The notes beneath the pieces are model-generated. The model did not search any database and was not told the DNA's origin. It worked only from the letters and a program-made list of their open reading frames with translations. This document shows, piece by piece, positions 1-7,523 of a stretch of 64,000 bases of DNA; within the stretch, counting starts at the first letter, position 1; each line of letters opens with the position of its first letter. Both the position numbers and the translations under genes were made by a program. This DNA comes from Phycisphaerales bacterium (GTDB lineage Bacteria > Planctomycetota > Phycisphaerae > Phycisphaerales > UBA5793): contig JADZAS010000005.1 of the NCBI GenBank assembly GCA_020852515.1, positions 1 through 64,000 on the forward strand, in the 5' to 3' direction.

Positions 1-2
1 CG

Positions 3-425
3 ACGGGCAACACCTACCTCGGCAAGACCGTACGGGCCGCAGCGGACACCGATGCCACGGCGCGCGTGCTCGTCGACCACTCCGTCATCGGCCTCCAGAG
101 CACTTTGACGGGCGCGATTCCCGATCCCGGGGACGCCGGCGCGATTCCCGTCGCGCAGTCGGGCTATGTGCCCATCGTGACTGGCGGCTCCGAGACGCGC
201 ACCCTGGCGATCCCGACGTTTGTGGGGCAGGAACTGCTCCTGTTCATCAAGACCGACGGCGGCACCTGCGTGATCACCGTCGCTTCGGCGATCAACCAGA
301 CCGGCAACAACACGATCACGATGGCGGATGTGAACGACTCGATCCGCCTCCACGCCATCGACAACAACGGCACCCTCGCCTGGCGTGTGGTGTGCAACGA
401 CGGCGCGGCACTCTCGACGGTGTGA
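3..425 (+). CDS. Phage head/decoration-type protein, C-terminal part
   Basis: The reading frame is open from the first full codon of the window, so the true start lies to the left; a GTG at 66 is internal. The first visible residues (TGNTYLGKTVRAAADTDATA, then VLVDH) resemble the C-terminal half of DUF2190-type head decoration proteins that precede head-tail genes. The second half (residues about 55-140) is a predicted all-beta segment rich in T, V and I. The stop is 6 nt before the head closure gene. Product assignment rests mainly on position and the general pattern; it could instead be the end of a capsid-fibre or major capsid protein. Confidence 0.55.
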   Translation, partial: TGNTYLGKTVRAAADTDATARVLVDHSVIGLQSTLTGAIPDPGDAGAIPVAQSGYVPIVTGGSETRTLAIPTFVGQELLLFIKTDGGTCVITVASAINQTGNNTITMADVNDSIRLHAIDNNGTLAWRVVCNDGAALSTV

Positions 426-431
426 TGCATC

Positions 432-818
432 ATGACTCCCGATCTGCTTGGACAAGGCGCATCATGGCTCGAAGACCAGCGTCACCAGCACCTGACGCGG
501 CTGGTGACCTACCAGCGCGGGGGCGGCGAGGTGGAGGTGGCGGCGACGATCGGCCGCACCGTCTTCGAACAGGACGACCACGCGGGCGGGCTCACGCGCA
601 TCGAATCGCGGGACTTTCTCATTCGCGCCGCCGATCTCGTCCTCGCAGGTGAAGTGACCCTACCCCAGCCGGGTGATCGCATCATCGAGACTGATTCGAT
701 CGCCACGTACACCTACGAGGCTATGGCGCCGGGCAGTGAACCCCCGTGGCGCTACAGCGATGTGAATCGCACCACACTTCGCATCCACACCAAGCACGTG
801 GGCACGGAGAATCTGTGA
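432..818 (+). CDS. Phage head closure / head-tail joining protein
   Basis: 128 residues, the usual size of siphovirus head closure proteins, which seal the DNA-filled head and form the attachment ring for the tail. The N-terminus is a short helix (WLEDQRHQHLTRLVTYQRGG). It is followed by a beta-rich domain with the 'F-x-I-x-A-A-D-L' and 'P-x-P-G-D-R-I' signature typical of these proteins, ending in strands that read 'TTLRIHTKHVG'. The stop overlaps the next gene by 4 nt (GTGA). Position directly after a head protein and before the tail terminator agrees with the role. Confidence 0.7.
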   Translation: MTPDLLGQGASWLEDQRHQHLTRLVTYQRGGGEVEVAATIGRTVFEQDDHAGGLTRIESRDFLIRAADLVLAGEVTLPQPGDRIIETDSIATYTYEAMAPGSEPPWRYSDVNRTTLRIHTKHVGTENL

Positions 819-1240
819 GCGGCACGATCCTGACCATCGCCGATGCCGTGGTGGCGAGTCTCAACGGGACCTCGTTCTCGATGCCCTTCACCGCCGAGCG
901 CCATCTTGTGCCGAGCGTCGGACTTGAAGACCTGGCGAATCTGCACGTGACGGTGGTGCCGCGGACTGTGGCGCGGACCGCGTCGGGTCGGCGCGACTCG
1001 TGGCTGGACTGCACGATCGATGTGGGTGTGCAGAAGAAGGTGGCGGGCGATCCGGACGCCGACGCGTTGATCACCCTCGTTGAGGAAATCGCCGAGCACC
1101 TGAGTCACCAGCGGCTGGCCGGCGCGCCGGAGGCCGCGTGGCTCAGTACGACAACCGACCCCCTCATTTCGCCCGAGCATCTCGATCAGCAGCGCGCATT
1201 CACCAGTGTCGTGTCGGTCACCTACAGGGTGAGGACGTAG
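815..1240 (+). CDS. Phage tail terminator / tail completion protein
   Basis: 141 residues from the GTG at 815, chosen because it overlaps the preceding stop (GTGA). An upstream GTG at 746 would overlap the previous gene by 70 nt. The fold pattern fits the tail-completion family: an N-terminal helix (ILTIADAVVASLNG), several strands, a D-A-D-A-L helix (residues about 85-105) and a C-terminal strand (FTSVVSVTYRV). Such proteins stop tail-tube polymerisation and dock the tail to the head. Sequence is not diagnostic alone; placement just before the tube gene carries most of the weight. Confidence 0.6.
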   Translation: MSGTILTIADAVVASLNGTSFSMPFTAERHLVPSVGLEDLANLHVTVVPRTVARTASGRRDSWLDCTIDVGVQKKVAGDPDADALITLVEEIAEHLSHQRLAGAPEAAWLSTTTDPLISPEHLDQQRAFTSVVSVTYRVRT

Positions 1241-1256
1241 ACGAAAGGACTTTCCC

Positions 1257-1688
1257 ATGGGCTTCAAACTCGGCATGGAGGCCGTCCTCAACTACAAGGT
1301 GGACGGCCAGGGCGCTGGCGGCGGTTGGACCGAACTGACCAATGTCCGCGACGTGACGCTCAATCTCGAAGCGGCCGAGGCGGATCTGACCACCCGCGGC
1401 AATGCAGGCTGGCGCGCCAACGTCGCGACCCTCAAATCCGCCACCATCGAGTTCGAGATGGTGTGGGACACCGCCGACGCGGGCTTCACCGCAATTCGCA
1501 ACGCCTACCTCAATAACGCCATCCTGGGCTTCCAGGTCCTCGATGACACCGGCGGCGAGGGATTGCAGGCCGACTTCATGATCAGTTCCTTCAGTCGCAG
1601 CGAGCCGCTCGAGGAAGGCATCACCGTCTCGGTGACCGCCAAGGTCGCCTACTCGGCGACGCCGCCCTCGTGGATCGGAGGTGCGTGA
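1257..1688 (+). CDS. Phage major tail (tube) protein
   Basis: 143 residues preceded by a clear ribosome binding site (GAAAGGA). The sequence has the tail-tube pattern: 'GMEAVLNYKVDG', then 'W-T-E-L-T-N-V-R-D-V-T-L-N-L' (residues about 24-38), an E-A-D-L-T-T-R-G loop, 'LKSATIEFEMVWD' and a final 'GITVSVTAKVAYS' strand. This matches the double beta-sandwich of tube proteins that stack as hexamers around the DNA channel. It is followed in TGATG overlap by the next gene. Among the small proteins of the module this is the most typical family member. Confidence 0.8.
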   Translation: MGFKLGMEAVLNYKVDGQGAGGGWTELTNVRDVTLNLEAAEADLTTRGNAGWRANVATLKSATIEFEMVWDTADAGFTAIRNAYLNNAILGFQVLDDTGGEGLQADFMISSFSRSEPLEEGITVSVTAKVAYSATPPSWIGGA

Positions 1689-2290
1689 TGCCCAGCAGTA
1701 CCCTGTCACTCTCCGGCGAGATCGGCGGCGCGCCGCTGGGGGCCACGCTCCAGCGCACTGCCGACGGCGCCATCCGCCAGGGCCCGATCACGCTGCCGGC
1801 GGCCGAGGCGGGCACGCTCTCGACGCGCAGCACCGACACCACGGGTGTGCTCACGCTCGCCGGCACCACCCTTCAGATCGGTGATGTCATCGACATCTAC
1901 TGGGATGGCGGGCGGCGCTACGACGTGGATGTGGATGGCGTAGCCGGCGATGACGTGACGTTCTCGGGCGGGGCCGGTGATGTGCTCCCTGCGCAGGACA
2001 CCGCGGTGACGGCGGCCGAGCAGGTGGCGATCGCGCTGGCGTTCAGCGGGGATGAACTCGTCGCCATCGGCGCCAAACTCGGGGAGCGCGGCCACCTGAG
2101 CATTCGTGACACCGGGGTAACGGCGCTGTCGATCGATCTCGTGAAGAACGAGACCTGGTTCTGGCTCGACGGTCAGCAGATCGTCAATCCACTCGCGGGC
2201 GACTCGGTCGATGGCCTCATGGCGAGCAACGCCTCATCGACCGCGACGGCCGTTCTCAACCTTGGCGTGCTCTACGACTCGACGCCGTGA
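1688..2290 (+). CDS. Unrecognised phage structural protein (tail region)
   Basis: 200 residues from the ATG at 1688, which overlaps the tube gene stop (TGATG). The protein is almost entirely beta-predicted, with many T, G, V and D residues, no cysteine, no signal peptide and no membrane segment. It contains segments such as 'TLQIGDVIDIYWDGGRRYDV' (about residues 60-80). Lying between the tube and the chaperone genes it may be a tube-associated or decoration protein. I cannot name a family. It is likely virion-associated given the tight translational coupling. Confidence 0.5.
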   Translation: MPSSTLSLSGEIGGAPLGATLQRTADGAIRQGPITLPAAEAGTLSTRSTDTTGVLTLAGTTLQIGDVIDIYWDGGRRYDVDVDGVAGDDVTFSGGAGDVLPAQDTAVTAAEQVAIALAFSGDELVAIGAKLGERGHLSIRDTGVTALSIDLVKNETWFWLDGQQIVNPLAGDSVDGLMASNASSTATAVLNLGVLYDSTP

Positions 2291-2306
2291 GCGGGAGAAT
2301 CGGCCC

Positions 2307-2462
2307 ATGGGATGCTGGATGTACACCATACTGGCCTGCTGGATTGTCTGGCTGCTGGTGTTCTGGGCGAGCCGCCGACTGCTCGCCGCGTTCCCCGTCA
2401 TCGATCCTCAACTCTTCGAGCAGCGAGCCGATTGCACCGCCACTCCAGAGAAAGGAGTCTGA
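2307..2462 (+). CDS. Small single-span membrane protein, phage module
   Basis: 51 residues with one hydrophobic segment near the N-terminus (YTILACWIVWLLVFWASRRL, residues about 5-24) followed by a short polar tail. A GGGAG ribosome binding site precedes the ATG at a good distance, and the stop is one base before the next ATG. Together with the following gene it forms a pair of tiny membrane proteins between structural genes. Function is unknown; it might be a holin-like or membrane-associated accessory, but no lysis partner is visible. Confidence 0.5.
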   Translation: MGCWMYTILACWIVWLLVFWASRRLLAAFPVIDPQLFEQRADCTATPEKGV

Positions 2463-2463
2463 C

Positions 2464-2652
2464 ATGGGATTCATCCTGATCGGCATGTACGGGGCGCTGT
2501 TGCTCTGGTTCATCTGGGTCTGCCACACAGAAGCCCGGGATCGGCGCATGAGTGCAGCGGCGCGCAACATCCCCAGCGCGGAGCCAGGAGCCGCCGCAAT
2601 CAGCCCACCGGAGGTAGCCGCCAGTGAAGACGTTCAAGGACAACGCGGGTAA
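2464..2652 (+). CDS. Small single-span membrane protein, phage module
   Basis: 62 residues. A strong AAAGGAG site lies 8 nt upstream of the ATG. Residues about 3-19 (FILIGMYGALLLWFIWV) form one membrane span. The remainder is polar and rich in A, P, E and S. The 3' end overlaps the start of the tail chaperone by 29 nt, so translation is probably coupled. No family recognised. The pairing with the preceding 51-residue membrane protein is conserved in form (one span, short tail) but not in sequence. Confidence 0.5.
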   Translation: MGFILIGMYGALLLWFIWVCHTEARDRRMSAAARNIPSAEPGAAAISPPEVAASEDVQGQRG

Positions 2653-3145
2653 CGAGTGGACCGTCGAGATCAACGTCTCGGCCCTTAAGCGCATCCGCAG
2701 CCTGACCGGCACGGACCTGCTCGAAGTCATCAGCGGCGGCGATCTGCTCGAACGCCTCATGCGCGATCCGGTTCTGCTGTGCGACATCCTCTACGCGCTG
2801 GTCAAGCCGCAGGCGGATGCAAAGCAGATCAGCGATGAAACCTTCGGCGCCGCAATGGCCGGCGACGCGATTGATTCCGCCACGGCGGCGCTGCTCGATG
2901 AACTGGTGGCTTTCTGCCCCAGCCCGAGGGACCGGGCCAACCTCGGGCGGGTGCTGATGGTGGTCCGGCAGGCGATGGACAAGGCCCGCGATGTGGTCGA
3001 AGCGAAAATCGCCGGCGGCGAGATCGAGCGGATCGTCGAAGCGGCGCGGAGCAGGGCGACCTCTGGCAACTCGCACACGGCGAGTCGCTGTGGCGACTCA
3101 TCTGGCGCTGCGCCGGCATCCTCGGCATCGATCCCGCCGGCCTGA
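2624..3145 (+). CDS. Phage tail assembly chaperone (G-type product)
   Basis: 173 residues from a GTG with a GGAGG site. The N-terminus (TFKDNAGNEWTVEINVSALK) and the helical 'RIRSLTGTDLLEVISGGDLL' segment are typical of the short tail chaperone that binds the tape measure before tube assembly. A D-P-V-L-L-C-D-I-L-Y helix follows at about 48-57. The last 25 or so residues (after about 3050) look non-native: low complexity, S/G/A-rich. In the -1 frame over the same DNA a sensible protein sequence begins. The functional long form is therefore probably made by frameshifting into the next feature. Confidence 0.7.
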   Translation: MKTFKDNAGNEWTVEINVSALKRIRSLTGTDLLEVISGGDLLERLMRDPVLLCDILYALVKPQADAKQISDETFGAAMAGDAIDSATAALLDELVAFCPSPRDRANLGRVLMVVRQAMDKARDVVEAKIAGGEIERIVEAARSRATSGNSHTASRCGDSSGAAPASSASIPPA

Positions 3146-3165
3146 CACTGCGCGACCTGCTCATC

Positions 3166-3384
3166 ATGGCCGAGCAGCGCCAGCGCGAGCAGTGGGCAAG
3201 AACCTCATCGATCATGGCCCTCATCGCCAACACCCAGCGCAGCGCCAAGCACCAGCGGGCGTTCCGGCCCAGCGATTTCGACCCGTTCGCACGCCAGGCG
3301 GGCGTCATGAAGGCGGACGTGTCGGTACTGAAGGAAGTGTTCATCGAAGGGCGGGTGCCGCGGCCGGCCCGGGAATCACCATGA
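3166..3384 (+). CDS. Phage tail assembly chaperone, T-domain extension
   Basis: The only ATG in this frame is at 3166 and gives 72 residues. The frame is open from about 2902 and reads as protein from about 3050: a Trp-rich helix (EQGDLWQLAHGESLWRLIWR) followed by 'LGIDPAGLTLRDLLIMAEQR'. That 'T-L-R-(D/E)-L-L-x-M-A' motif and the later 'FRPSDFDPFA' are characteristic of the second tail chaperone, and the first motif lies upstream of the ATG. So the natural product is probably a -1 frameshift fusion with the upstream gene, as in lambda G/GT. I see no canonical slippery heptamer. The stop overlaps the next ATG (ATGA). Confidence 0.6.
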   Translation: MAEQRQREQWARTSSIMALIANTQRSAKHQRAFRPSDFDPFARQAGVMKADVSVLKEVFIEGRVPRPARESP

Positions 3385-3818
3385 TCGATTTGCGCATCAA
3401 GCAGTTGTTCTTCGACCGCCCGAAGGTGAAACGGGCCGTCGATGCCGCGCGCCGCCGGGTGCTGAGCAAGGCCGGGGCCTTCATCCGCCAGACGGCCCGC
3501 ACGAGCATCCGCAAGCGCAAGGACACGAGCAAGCCAGGAGCGCCGCCCCACTCGCACGTGGGCCTGCTGCGGCGCTTCATCCTTTTCGGCTATGACAAAC
3601 AGAGCGACTCGGTCGTCGTCGGCCCGGTGGGATTCAAGACCTCGGCCGCGCCGCGCGTGCTCGAACACGGCCGGACGACGACCGTCACCCGCCGCCGGCG
3701 CGGCAAGCGCACCGAGCGCCGCGTCCGCATCGCGCCGCGTCCCTACATGCAGCCGGCCCTGGAGAAGGAGCGGCCCAAACTCCCCGAACTGTGGCGCAAC
3801 AGTGTGAGGGGGACCTGA
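3381..3818 (+). CDS. Phage minor tail / virion morphogenesis protein (HK97 gp10-like)
   Basis: 145 residues, starting in ATGA overlap with the chaperone extension. The basic N-terminal helix (residues about 12-45, many R/K) leads into 'S-K-P-G-A-P-P-H-S-H-V-G-L-L-R-R-F-I-L-F', then 'VVVGPVGFKTSAAPRVLEHG' and a C-terminal 'RIAPRPYMQPALEKERPKLP'. The G-x-P-P-x-x-H, V-V-G-P, L-E-x-G and P-R-P-(Y/F)-M motifs are those of the gp10-like minor capsid/tail family. These are usually met before the tube gene; here it lies just before the tape measure, so its exact role may differ. Confidence 0.6.
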   Translation: MIDLRIKQLFFDRPKVKRAVDAARRRVLSKAGAFIRQTARTSIRKRKDTSKPGAPPHSHVGLLRRFILFGYDKQSDSVVVGPVGFKTSAAPRVLEHGRTTTVTRRRRGKRTERRVRIAPRPYMQPALEKERPKLPELWRNSVRGT

Positions 3819-3821
3819 GCA

Positions 3822-6161
3822 ATGGCCGCCACCCAGGGCATCCGCGCCGGCCGCGCTTTCGTCGAGATCGGCGGCGACGATTCGCGCCTGCTCCGCGCCC
3901 TGCGGCGGGCCCAGGCGCGACTCAAGGCCTTCGGCGACGGCGTGCGCTCGGTCGGCCAGCGCCTCGTCGCCACCGCGGCCGTCATCGGCACGCCCTTTGC
4001 GCTCAGCAGCATCGCGTTTGCCACCTTCGAGCAGAGCATGGCGCGCGTCCGCGCACTCACCAACGCCAATGAGAAGGACTTCAAGCGTCTCTCTGACGAA
4101 GCCAAGCGTCTCGGCGAGACGACGGTCTTCTCCGCCAGCCAGGCGGCGGATGCGATGGGGTTCTTTGCGCTGGCGGGCTTCAGTGTCGAGCAGATCCTCA
4201 AGTCCATCGGCCCGACACTCAATCTCGCCGCTGCGGGTCAACTCGAGATCGCGCAAGCCGCCGACATCGCCGCCAAGATCATGGCCGGCATGGGCATCGA
4301 GGCCGACCGGCTCGGTGAAGCGGTGGATGTGCTGACCAAGGCCATGACCACCGCCAACACCGACCTGCTCCAACTGGGCGACGCGATGAAGTTCGTCGGG
4401 CCGATCGCCAAGAGCGCCGGCATCGCCTTCGAGGAGATCGTCGCGGCCATCCAACTGCTCTCCAACGCCGGCATCCAGGGCGAAATGGCGGGCACGACCT
4501 TGCGCGGCGCCATTCTCGCACTGACCAGCCCGAGTAAGGAAGCGGCCGACACGCTCAATGAACTGGGCGTCAGAGTGCTCGACGCGCAGGGCAACGTGCG
4601 GCCCTTGGCGGCGATCATCGCTGATCTCAACCGCGCTATGGAAGGCATGGGCTCGGGCAAGCGCCTCGAAATCCTCGGCCGCATCTTCCAGGCTCGGCAG
4701 GCCGCCGGCGTGGCTGAACTCCTCTCGCAGGGCGCCGACAAACTTCGCGACTACCAGAACGCCTTGCAAGGCGCAACCGGCACGGCCGAGCGGATTGCGG
4801 GCGTGCAACTCAACACCCTCAAGGGGCAGGCGATCATCCTCAAGAGTGCCCTTGAGGGACTGGGCATCGCCGTGGGCGAGTCGATCGTGGCGCCCCTGCG
4901 CATCGCCACGCACCTGATTACTCGCGTCACGACTGCGATCGCGCAGTGGGTGCGTGAGAATCGCATGCTCGTCGCCACCGCGGCAGGGTCAGTCGTCGTG
5001 ATCGGCGGCCTGGGCGTGGCGCTGGTGGGACTGGGCGTCACGGCACAGGTCGCCGCGTTCGTGATCGGCGGACTCGTGACGACCCTGACCGCCGTGAAAG
5101 TCGCCTTCGCGGCCGCGACCGCCATCATCGGCGCCGTCATCTCGCCCATCGGTCTCGTGATCGCCGCCGTGGCGTTGCTCGGCGGCACCGTCATCGCATG
5201 GTCCGGGGCGGGCGGGAAAGCCCTCCAGTGGCTCCGCGACCGATTCGGCGAACTGAGCAAGTTCGTCGGGTCCGTCGTGAGCGGCATCCGCGACGCACTC
5301 GCCGCCGGAGACATCGCCCTGGCCGCGCGGGTCCTCTGGGCCGGTCTGCGCGTGGCGTGGGAACAGGGCATCGCGCCCCTGCGCCAGGCCTGGACCGGAT
5401 TCAGCGCCGGATTCCAGCGCGCGGCGATCATCGCCTTCTCGGGAGTGCGCAAGGCGTGGATCGAGGTGCGCGACTGGTTCGAGCGCAACTTCCCCGACTT
5501 CGCCGCCGGCATCGCCAGGGGCTGGGCGAATCTCGCCGCAGGTGTGCAGCGCATCTGGGCACGGGTGACCAACTGGCTCGCGGACCGCTTCACCGAAGTC
5601 ATGGGGATTCTCGATGAGACGCTCGACGTCGAAGGCGCCAAGGCGCTCAACCGCCAGGAACTGGATGCCGACCTCGCGGGGATCGAATCGCAACGCAAGG
5701 ATGCCGTCGCCGAGGCCGAGCGCCGCCGCGGTCGATCTGATTCCGAGCGCGAGCAGGAGAAGGAAGCAGCTCTCAATGCCGTCGATGCCCATCGTGCTGA
5801 GGCCCTGGCTGATCTGGATGAGCAGACCGCCGAGCGCATCCGCCAGGCCGAAGAAGCACTGGCCCGCACGAAGCAGGAACTGGCGCAGGCCGTCGAGACG
5901 GCCCGGCAGCGGCGCGAGGAATCGCTGGCCAGCGGGCAGGACCCGGCGTCCGCGGCTTTGCAGCGTCTGGCTGACCTCGGTGATCAACTCGATCTGCTCG
6001 CCAGTCGCGTCAGTGTCCGCGGCACCTTCGACGCTTCGGCTGTCCGCGGCCTCGCCGCCGGCGATGACAGCGCCGAGCGAACCGCGCGCGCCACCGAGCA
6101 GACGGCCCGCCACACCAAGCGCCTCGTCGAGGCTTCTACGAAGGGACTGGCCTTCGGATGA
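3822..6161 (+). CDS. Phage tail tape measure protein (TP901 family)
   Basis: 779 residues, by far the longest gene of the module, as expected for the ruler of tail length. Residues about 70-390 match the TP901 core: 'FEQSMARVRALTNANEKDF', 'L-G-E-T-T-V-F-S-A-S-Q-A-A-D-A-M', 'A-M-T-T-A-N-T-D-L', and 'G-T-T-L-R-G-A'. Residues about 385-460 hold three to four hydrophobic segments that could insert into the host membrane during DNA entry. Residues about 605-705 are a charged coiled coil (E, R, A, Q). A GAGGGGG ribosome binding site precedes the ATG. Its stop overlaps the following gene (ATGA). Confidence 0.92.
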   Translation: MAATQGIRAGRAFVEIGGDDSRLLRALRRAQARLKAFGDGVRSVGQRLVATAAVIGTPFALSSIAFATFEQSMARVRALTNANEKDFKRLSDEAKRLGETTVFSASQAADAMGFFALAGFSVEQILKSIGPTLNLAAAGQLEIAQAADIAAKIMAGMGIEADRLGEAVDVLTKAMTTANTDLLQLGDAMKFVGPIAKSAGIAFEEIVAAIQLLSNAGIQGEMAGTTLRGAILALTSPSKEAADTLNELGVRVLDAQGNVRPLAAIIADLNRAMEGMGSGKRLEILGRIFQARQAAGVAELLSQGADKLRDYQNALQGATGTAERIAGVQLNTLKGQAIILKSALEGLGIAVGESIVAPLRIATHLITRVTTAIAQWVRENRMLVATAAGSVVVIGGLGVALVGLGVTAQVAAFVIGGLVTTLTAVKVAFAAATAIIGAVISPIGLVIAAVALLGGTVIAWSGAGGKALQWLRDRFGELSKFVGSVVSGIRDALAAGDIALAARVLWAGLRVAWEQGIAPLRQAWTGFSAGFQRAAIIAFSGVRKAWIEVRDWFERNFPDFAAGIARGWANLAAGVQRIWARVTNWLADRFTEVMGILDETLDVEGAKALNRQELDADLAGIESQRKDAVAEAERRRGRSDSEREQEKEAALNAVDAHRAEALADLDEQTAERIRQAEEALARTKQELAQAVETARQRREESLASGQDPASAALQRLADLGDQLDLLASRVSVRGTFDASAVRGLAAGDDSAERTARATEQTARHTKRLVEASTKGLAFG

Positions 6162-6958
6162 GCACGGAAGTTCAGGAACGCGGGATCAGCAGAACGACCA
6201 GCAGCGGCCGGAGCCCATCGACCGAGCGTCTGTACTGGGTGCGCGGCACGAGCGATGACCTTGAGGCGCTGGCCGCACTCGAAGCCGAGGTGCCGACTTT
6301 CTACGGCGGGCTGCCGCTCTACCAGGTGCGTGTCGAGGAGGCCGGGCCCGATCTCTACGACGGGACGGTGATCTATCAGGTCGAATCATCCACCGATCCG
6401 CCCGACACCGGCGAGAGCACCTTCACCTTCGAGACCGGCGGCGGCAGCGAGCACATCACCCAGTCGTCGGCCACCATCGCTTCGTACGCGCCGCCCGGAA
6501 AGACCGCGCCTGACTTCAAAGGAGCCATCGGTGTCACCGCCGACAGTGTCGAGGGTGTGGACATCGTGGTGCCGGTCTACCAGTTCACCGAGACGCACTA
6601 CCTCGATGACAGTCTGGTGACCCCCACATATAAAGGTACGCTCTTCTCCCTCACCGGCCGGGTCAACGATGCCCCTTTCAAGGGCTTCAACGCGGGTGAG
6701 TGCCTGTTCTTGGGTGTCTCGGGCTCCAAACGCGGCCAGGGCGATTGGGAACTCACGTTCCGCTTCGCCTCGCGCCCCAACCGCACCGGTTTGAGCATCG
6801 GCGACATCACTGGCATCGACAAGAAGGGCTGGGAGTACCTCTGGGTGCGGTACGCCGAGGCTGAAGACGCCGGCGCCGGCGCGATTGTGAAGCGGCCCAT
6901 CGCGGTCTACGTCGAGCGTGTGTACGAGAGCGGCGACTTCACGGGTCTGGGCATATGA
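6158..6958 (+). CDS. Unrecognised phage distal-tail protein
   Basis: 266 residues in ATGA overlap with the tape measure, the usual place for a distal tail or baseplate hub protein. The first 30 residues are polar and disordered-looking. The rest is beta-predicted with many Y, F, T and G, including 'FYGGLPLYQVRVEEAGPDLY' (about 48-67) and 'DWELTFRFASRPNRTGLSIG' (about 195-214). The C-terminal half holds 'G-W-E-Y-L-W-V-R-Y' and 'RPIAVYVERVYESGDF', a strand pattern seen in virion assembly proteins. No family I can name; the position makes a virion role likely. Confidence 0.5.
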   Translation: MSTEVQERGISRTTSSGRSPSTERLYWVRGTSDDLEALAALEAEVPTFYGGLPLYQVRVEEAGPDLYDGTVIYQVESSTDPPDTGESTFTFETGGGSEHITQSSATIASYAPPGKTAPDFKGAIGVTADSVEGVDIVVPVYQFTETHYLDDSLVTPTYKGTLFSLTGRVNDAPFKGFNAGECLFLGVSGSKRGQGDWELTFRFASRPNRTGLSIGDITGIDKKGWEYLWVRYAEAEDAGAGAIVKRPIAVYVERVYESGDFTGLGI

Positions 6959-6963
6959 AGCCA

Positions 6964-7461
6964 TCACTCCACCATCCTGAACTCGGCCGCGTACTTCACA
7001 AGGCCCGCACCATGCGGCATCGACCCGGCGCGGAGTTCAAGTGCCTGGAACACATCACCGCCCTCATACTCATCGTGCAGCCCGAACTGAGATGCAGCCA
7101 CGAACCCGAAACGGCTGTAGTACGCCGGCTCGCCCAGCACAACGGCCCATCCAGCATCCAGCGACCGGCACGCGTCGAGTCCGGCTTCGATCAACGCCGC
7201 GCCGATCCCACGCCGCCGGTGCGATTCGAGCACGGCAACCGGTGCGAGCCCAACACCGGCCGCGCCGGATTCAGCACGCACCGGACTGAACGCGACGTGG
7301 CCGATTACGCGATCCTCATCGATCGCCACCATCGACACAGTCAGGTGACCGCCTCCCGGCAGTGCATCCACGAGCCGCGCTTCCGCGTCCGTCGGAAACG
7401 ACACGGCGAGCACTGCGTGGATGGAGTCTGCGTCTCGTGGTTCCTCAGGGCGAATCAGCAC
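6964..7461 (-). CDS. GNAT family N-acetyltransferase, YhbS-like, inside the phage module
   Basis: 165 residues from a GTG. The N-terminus 'MLIRPEEPRDADSIHAVL' and residues about 55-100 give the GNAT acetyl-CoA site: 'GVGLAPVAVLESHRRRGIGA' with the R-R-R-G-I-G-A pyrophosphate loop. A later 'VVLGEPAYYSRFGFVAAS' is the YhbS/YjdJ-type signature. Substrate unknown. It is the only gene on the minus strand in the module, its stop lies 5 nt from the stop of the previous gene, and it is divergent from the next with a 62-nt gap, so it has its own promoter there. This arrangement is that of a cargo (moron) gene. Confidence 0.85.
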   Translation of the reverse strand: MLIRPEEPRDADSIHAVLAVSFPTDAEARLVDALPGGGHLTVSMVAIDEDRVIGHVAFSPVRAESGAAGVGLAPVAVLESHRRRGIGAALIEAGLDACRSLDAGWAVVLGEPAYYSRFGFVAASQFGLHDEYEGGDVFQALELRAGSMPHGAGLVKYAAEFRMVE

Positions 7462-7523
7462 CGTTCAACCTCCATCGCGTCCCGACCGTCGCGCGGGCTG
7501 CCGATTCTACGGGGAATGCACCC

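Noticed and set aside
2829-4913. Long minus-strand open frame (694 codons) across the phage genes
   Set aside because: Antisense shadow of high-GC coding DNA: the plus strand has recognised chaperone and tape-measure genes with ribosome sites, while this frame has His/Arg/Gly-rich composition without domains.
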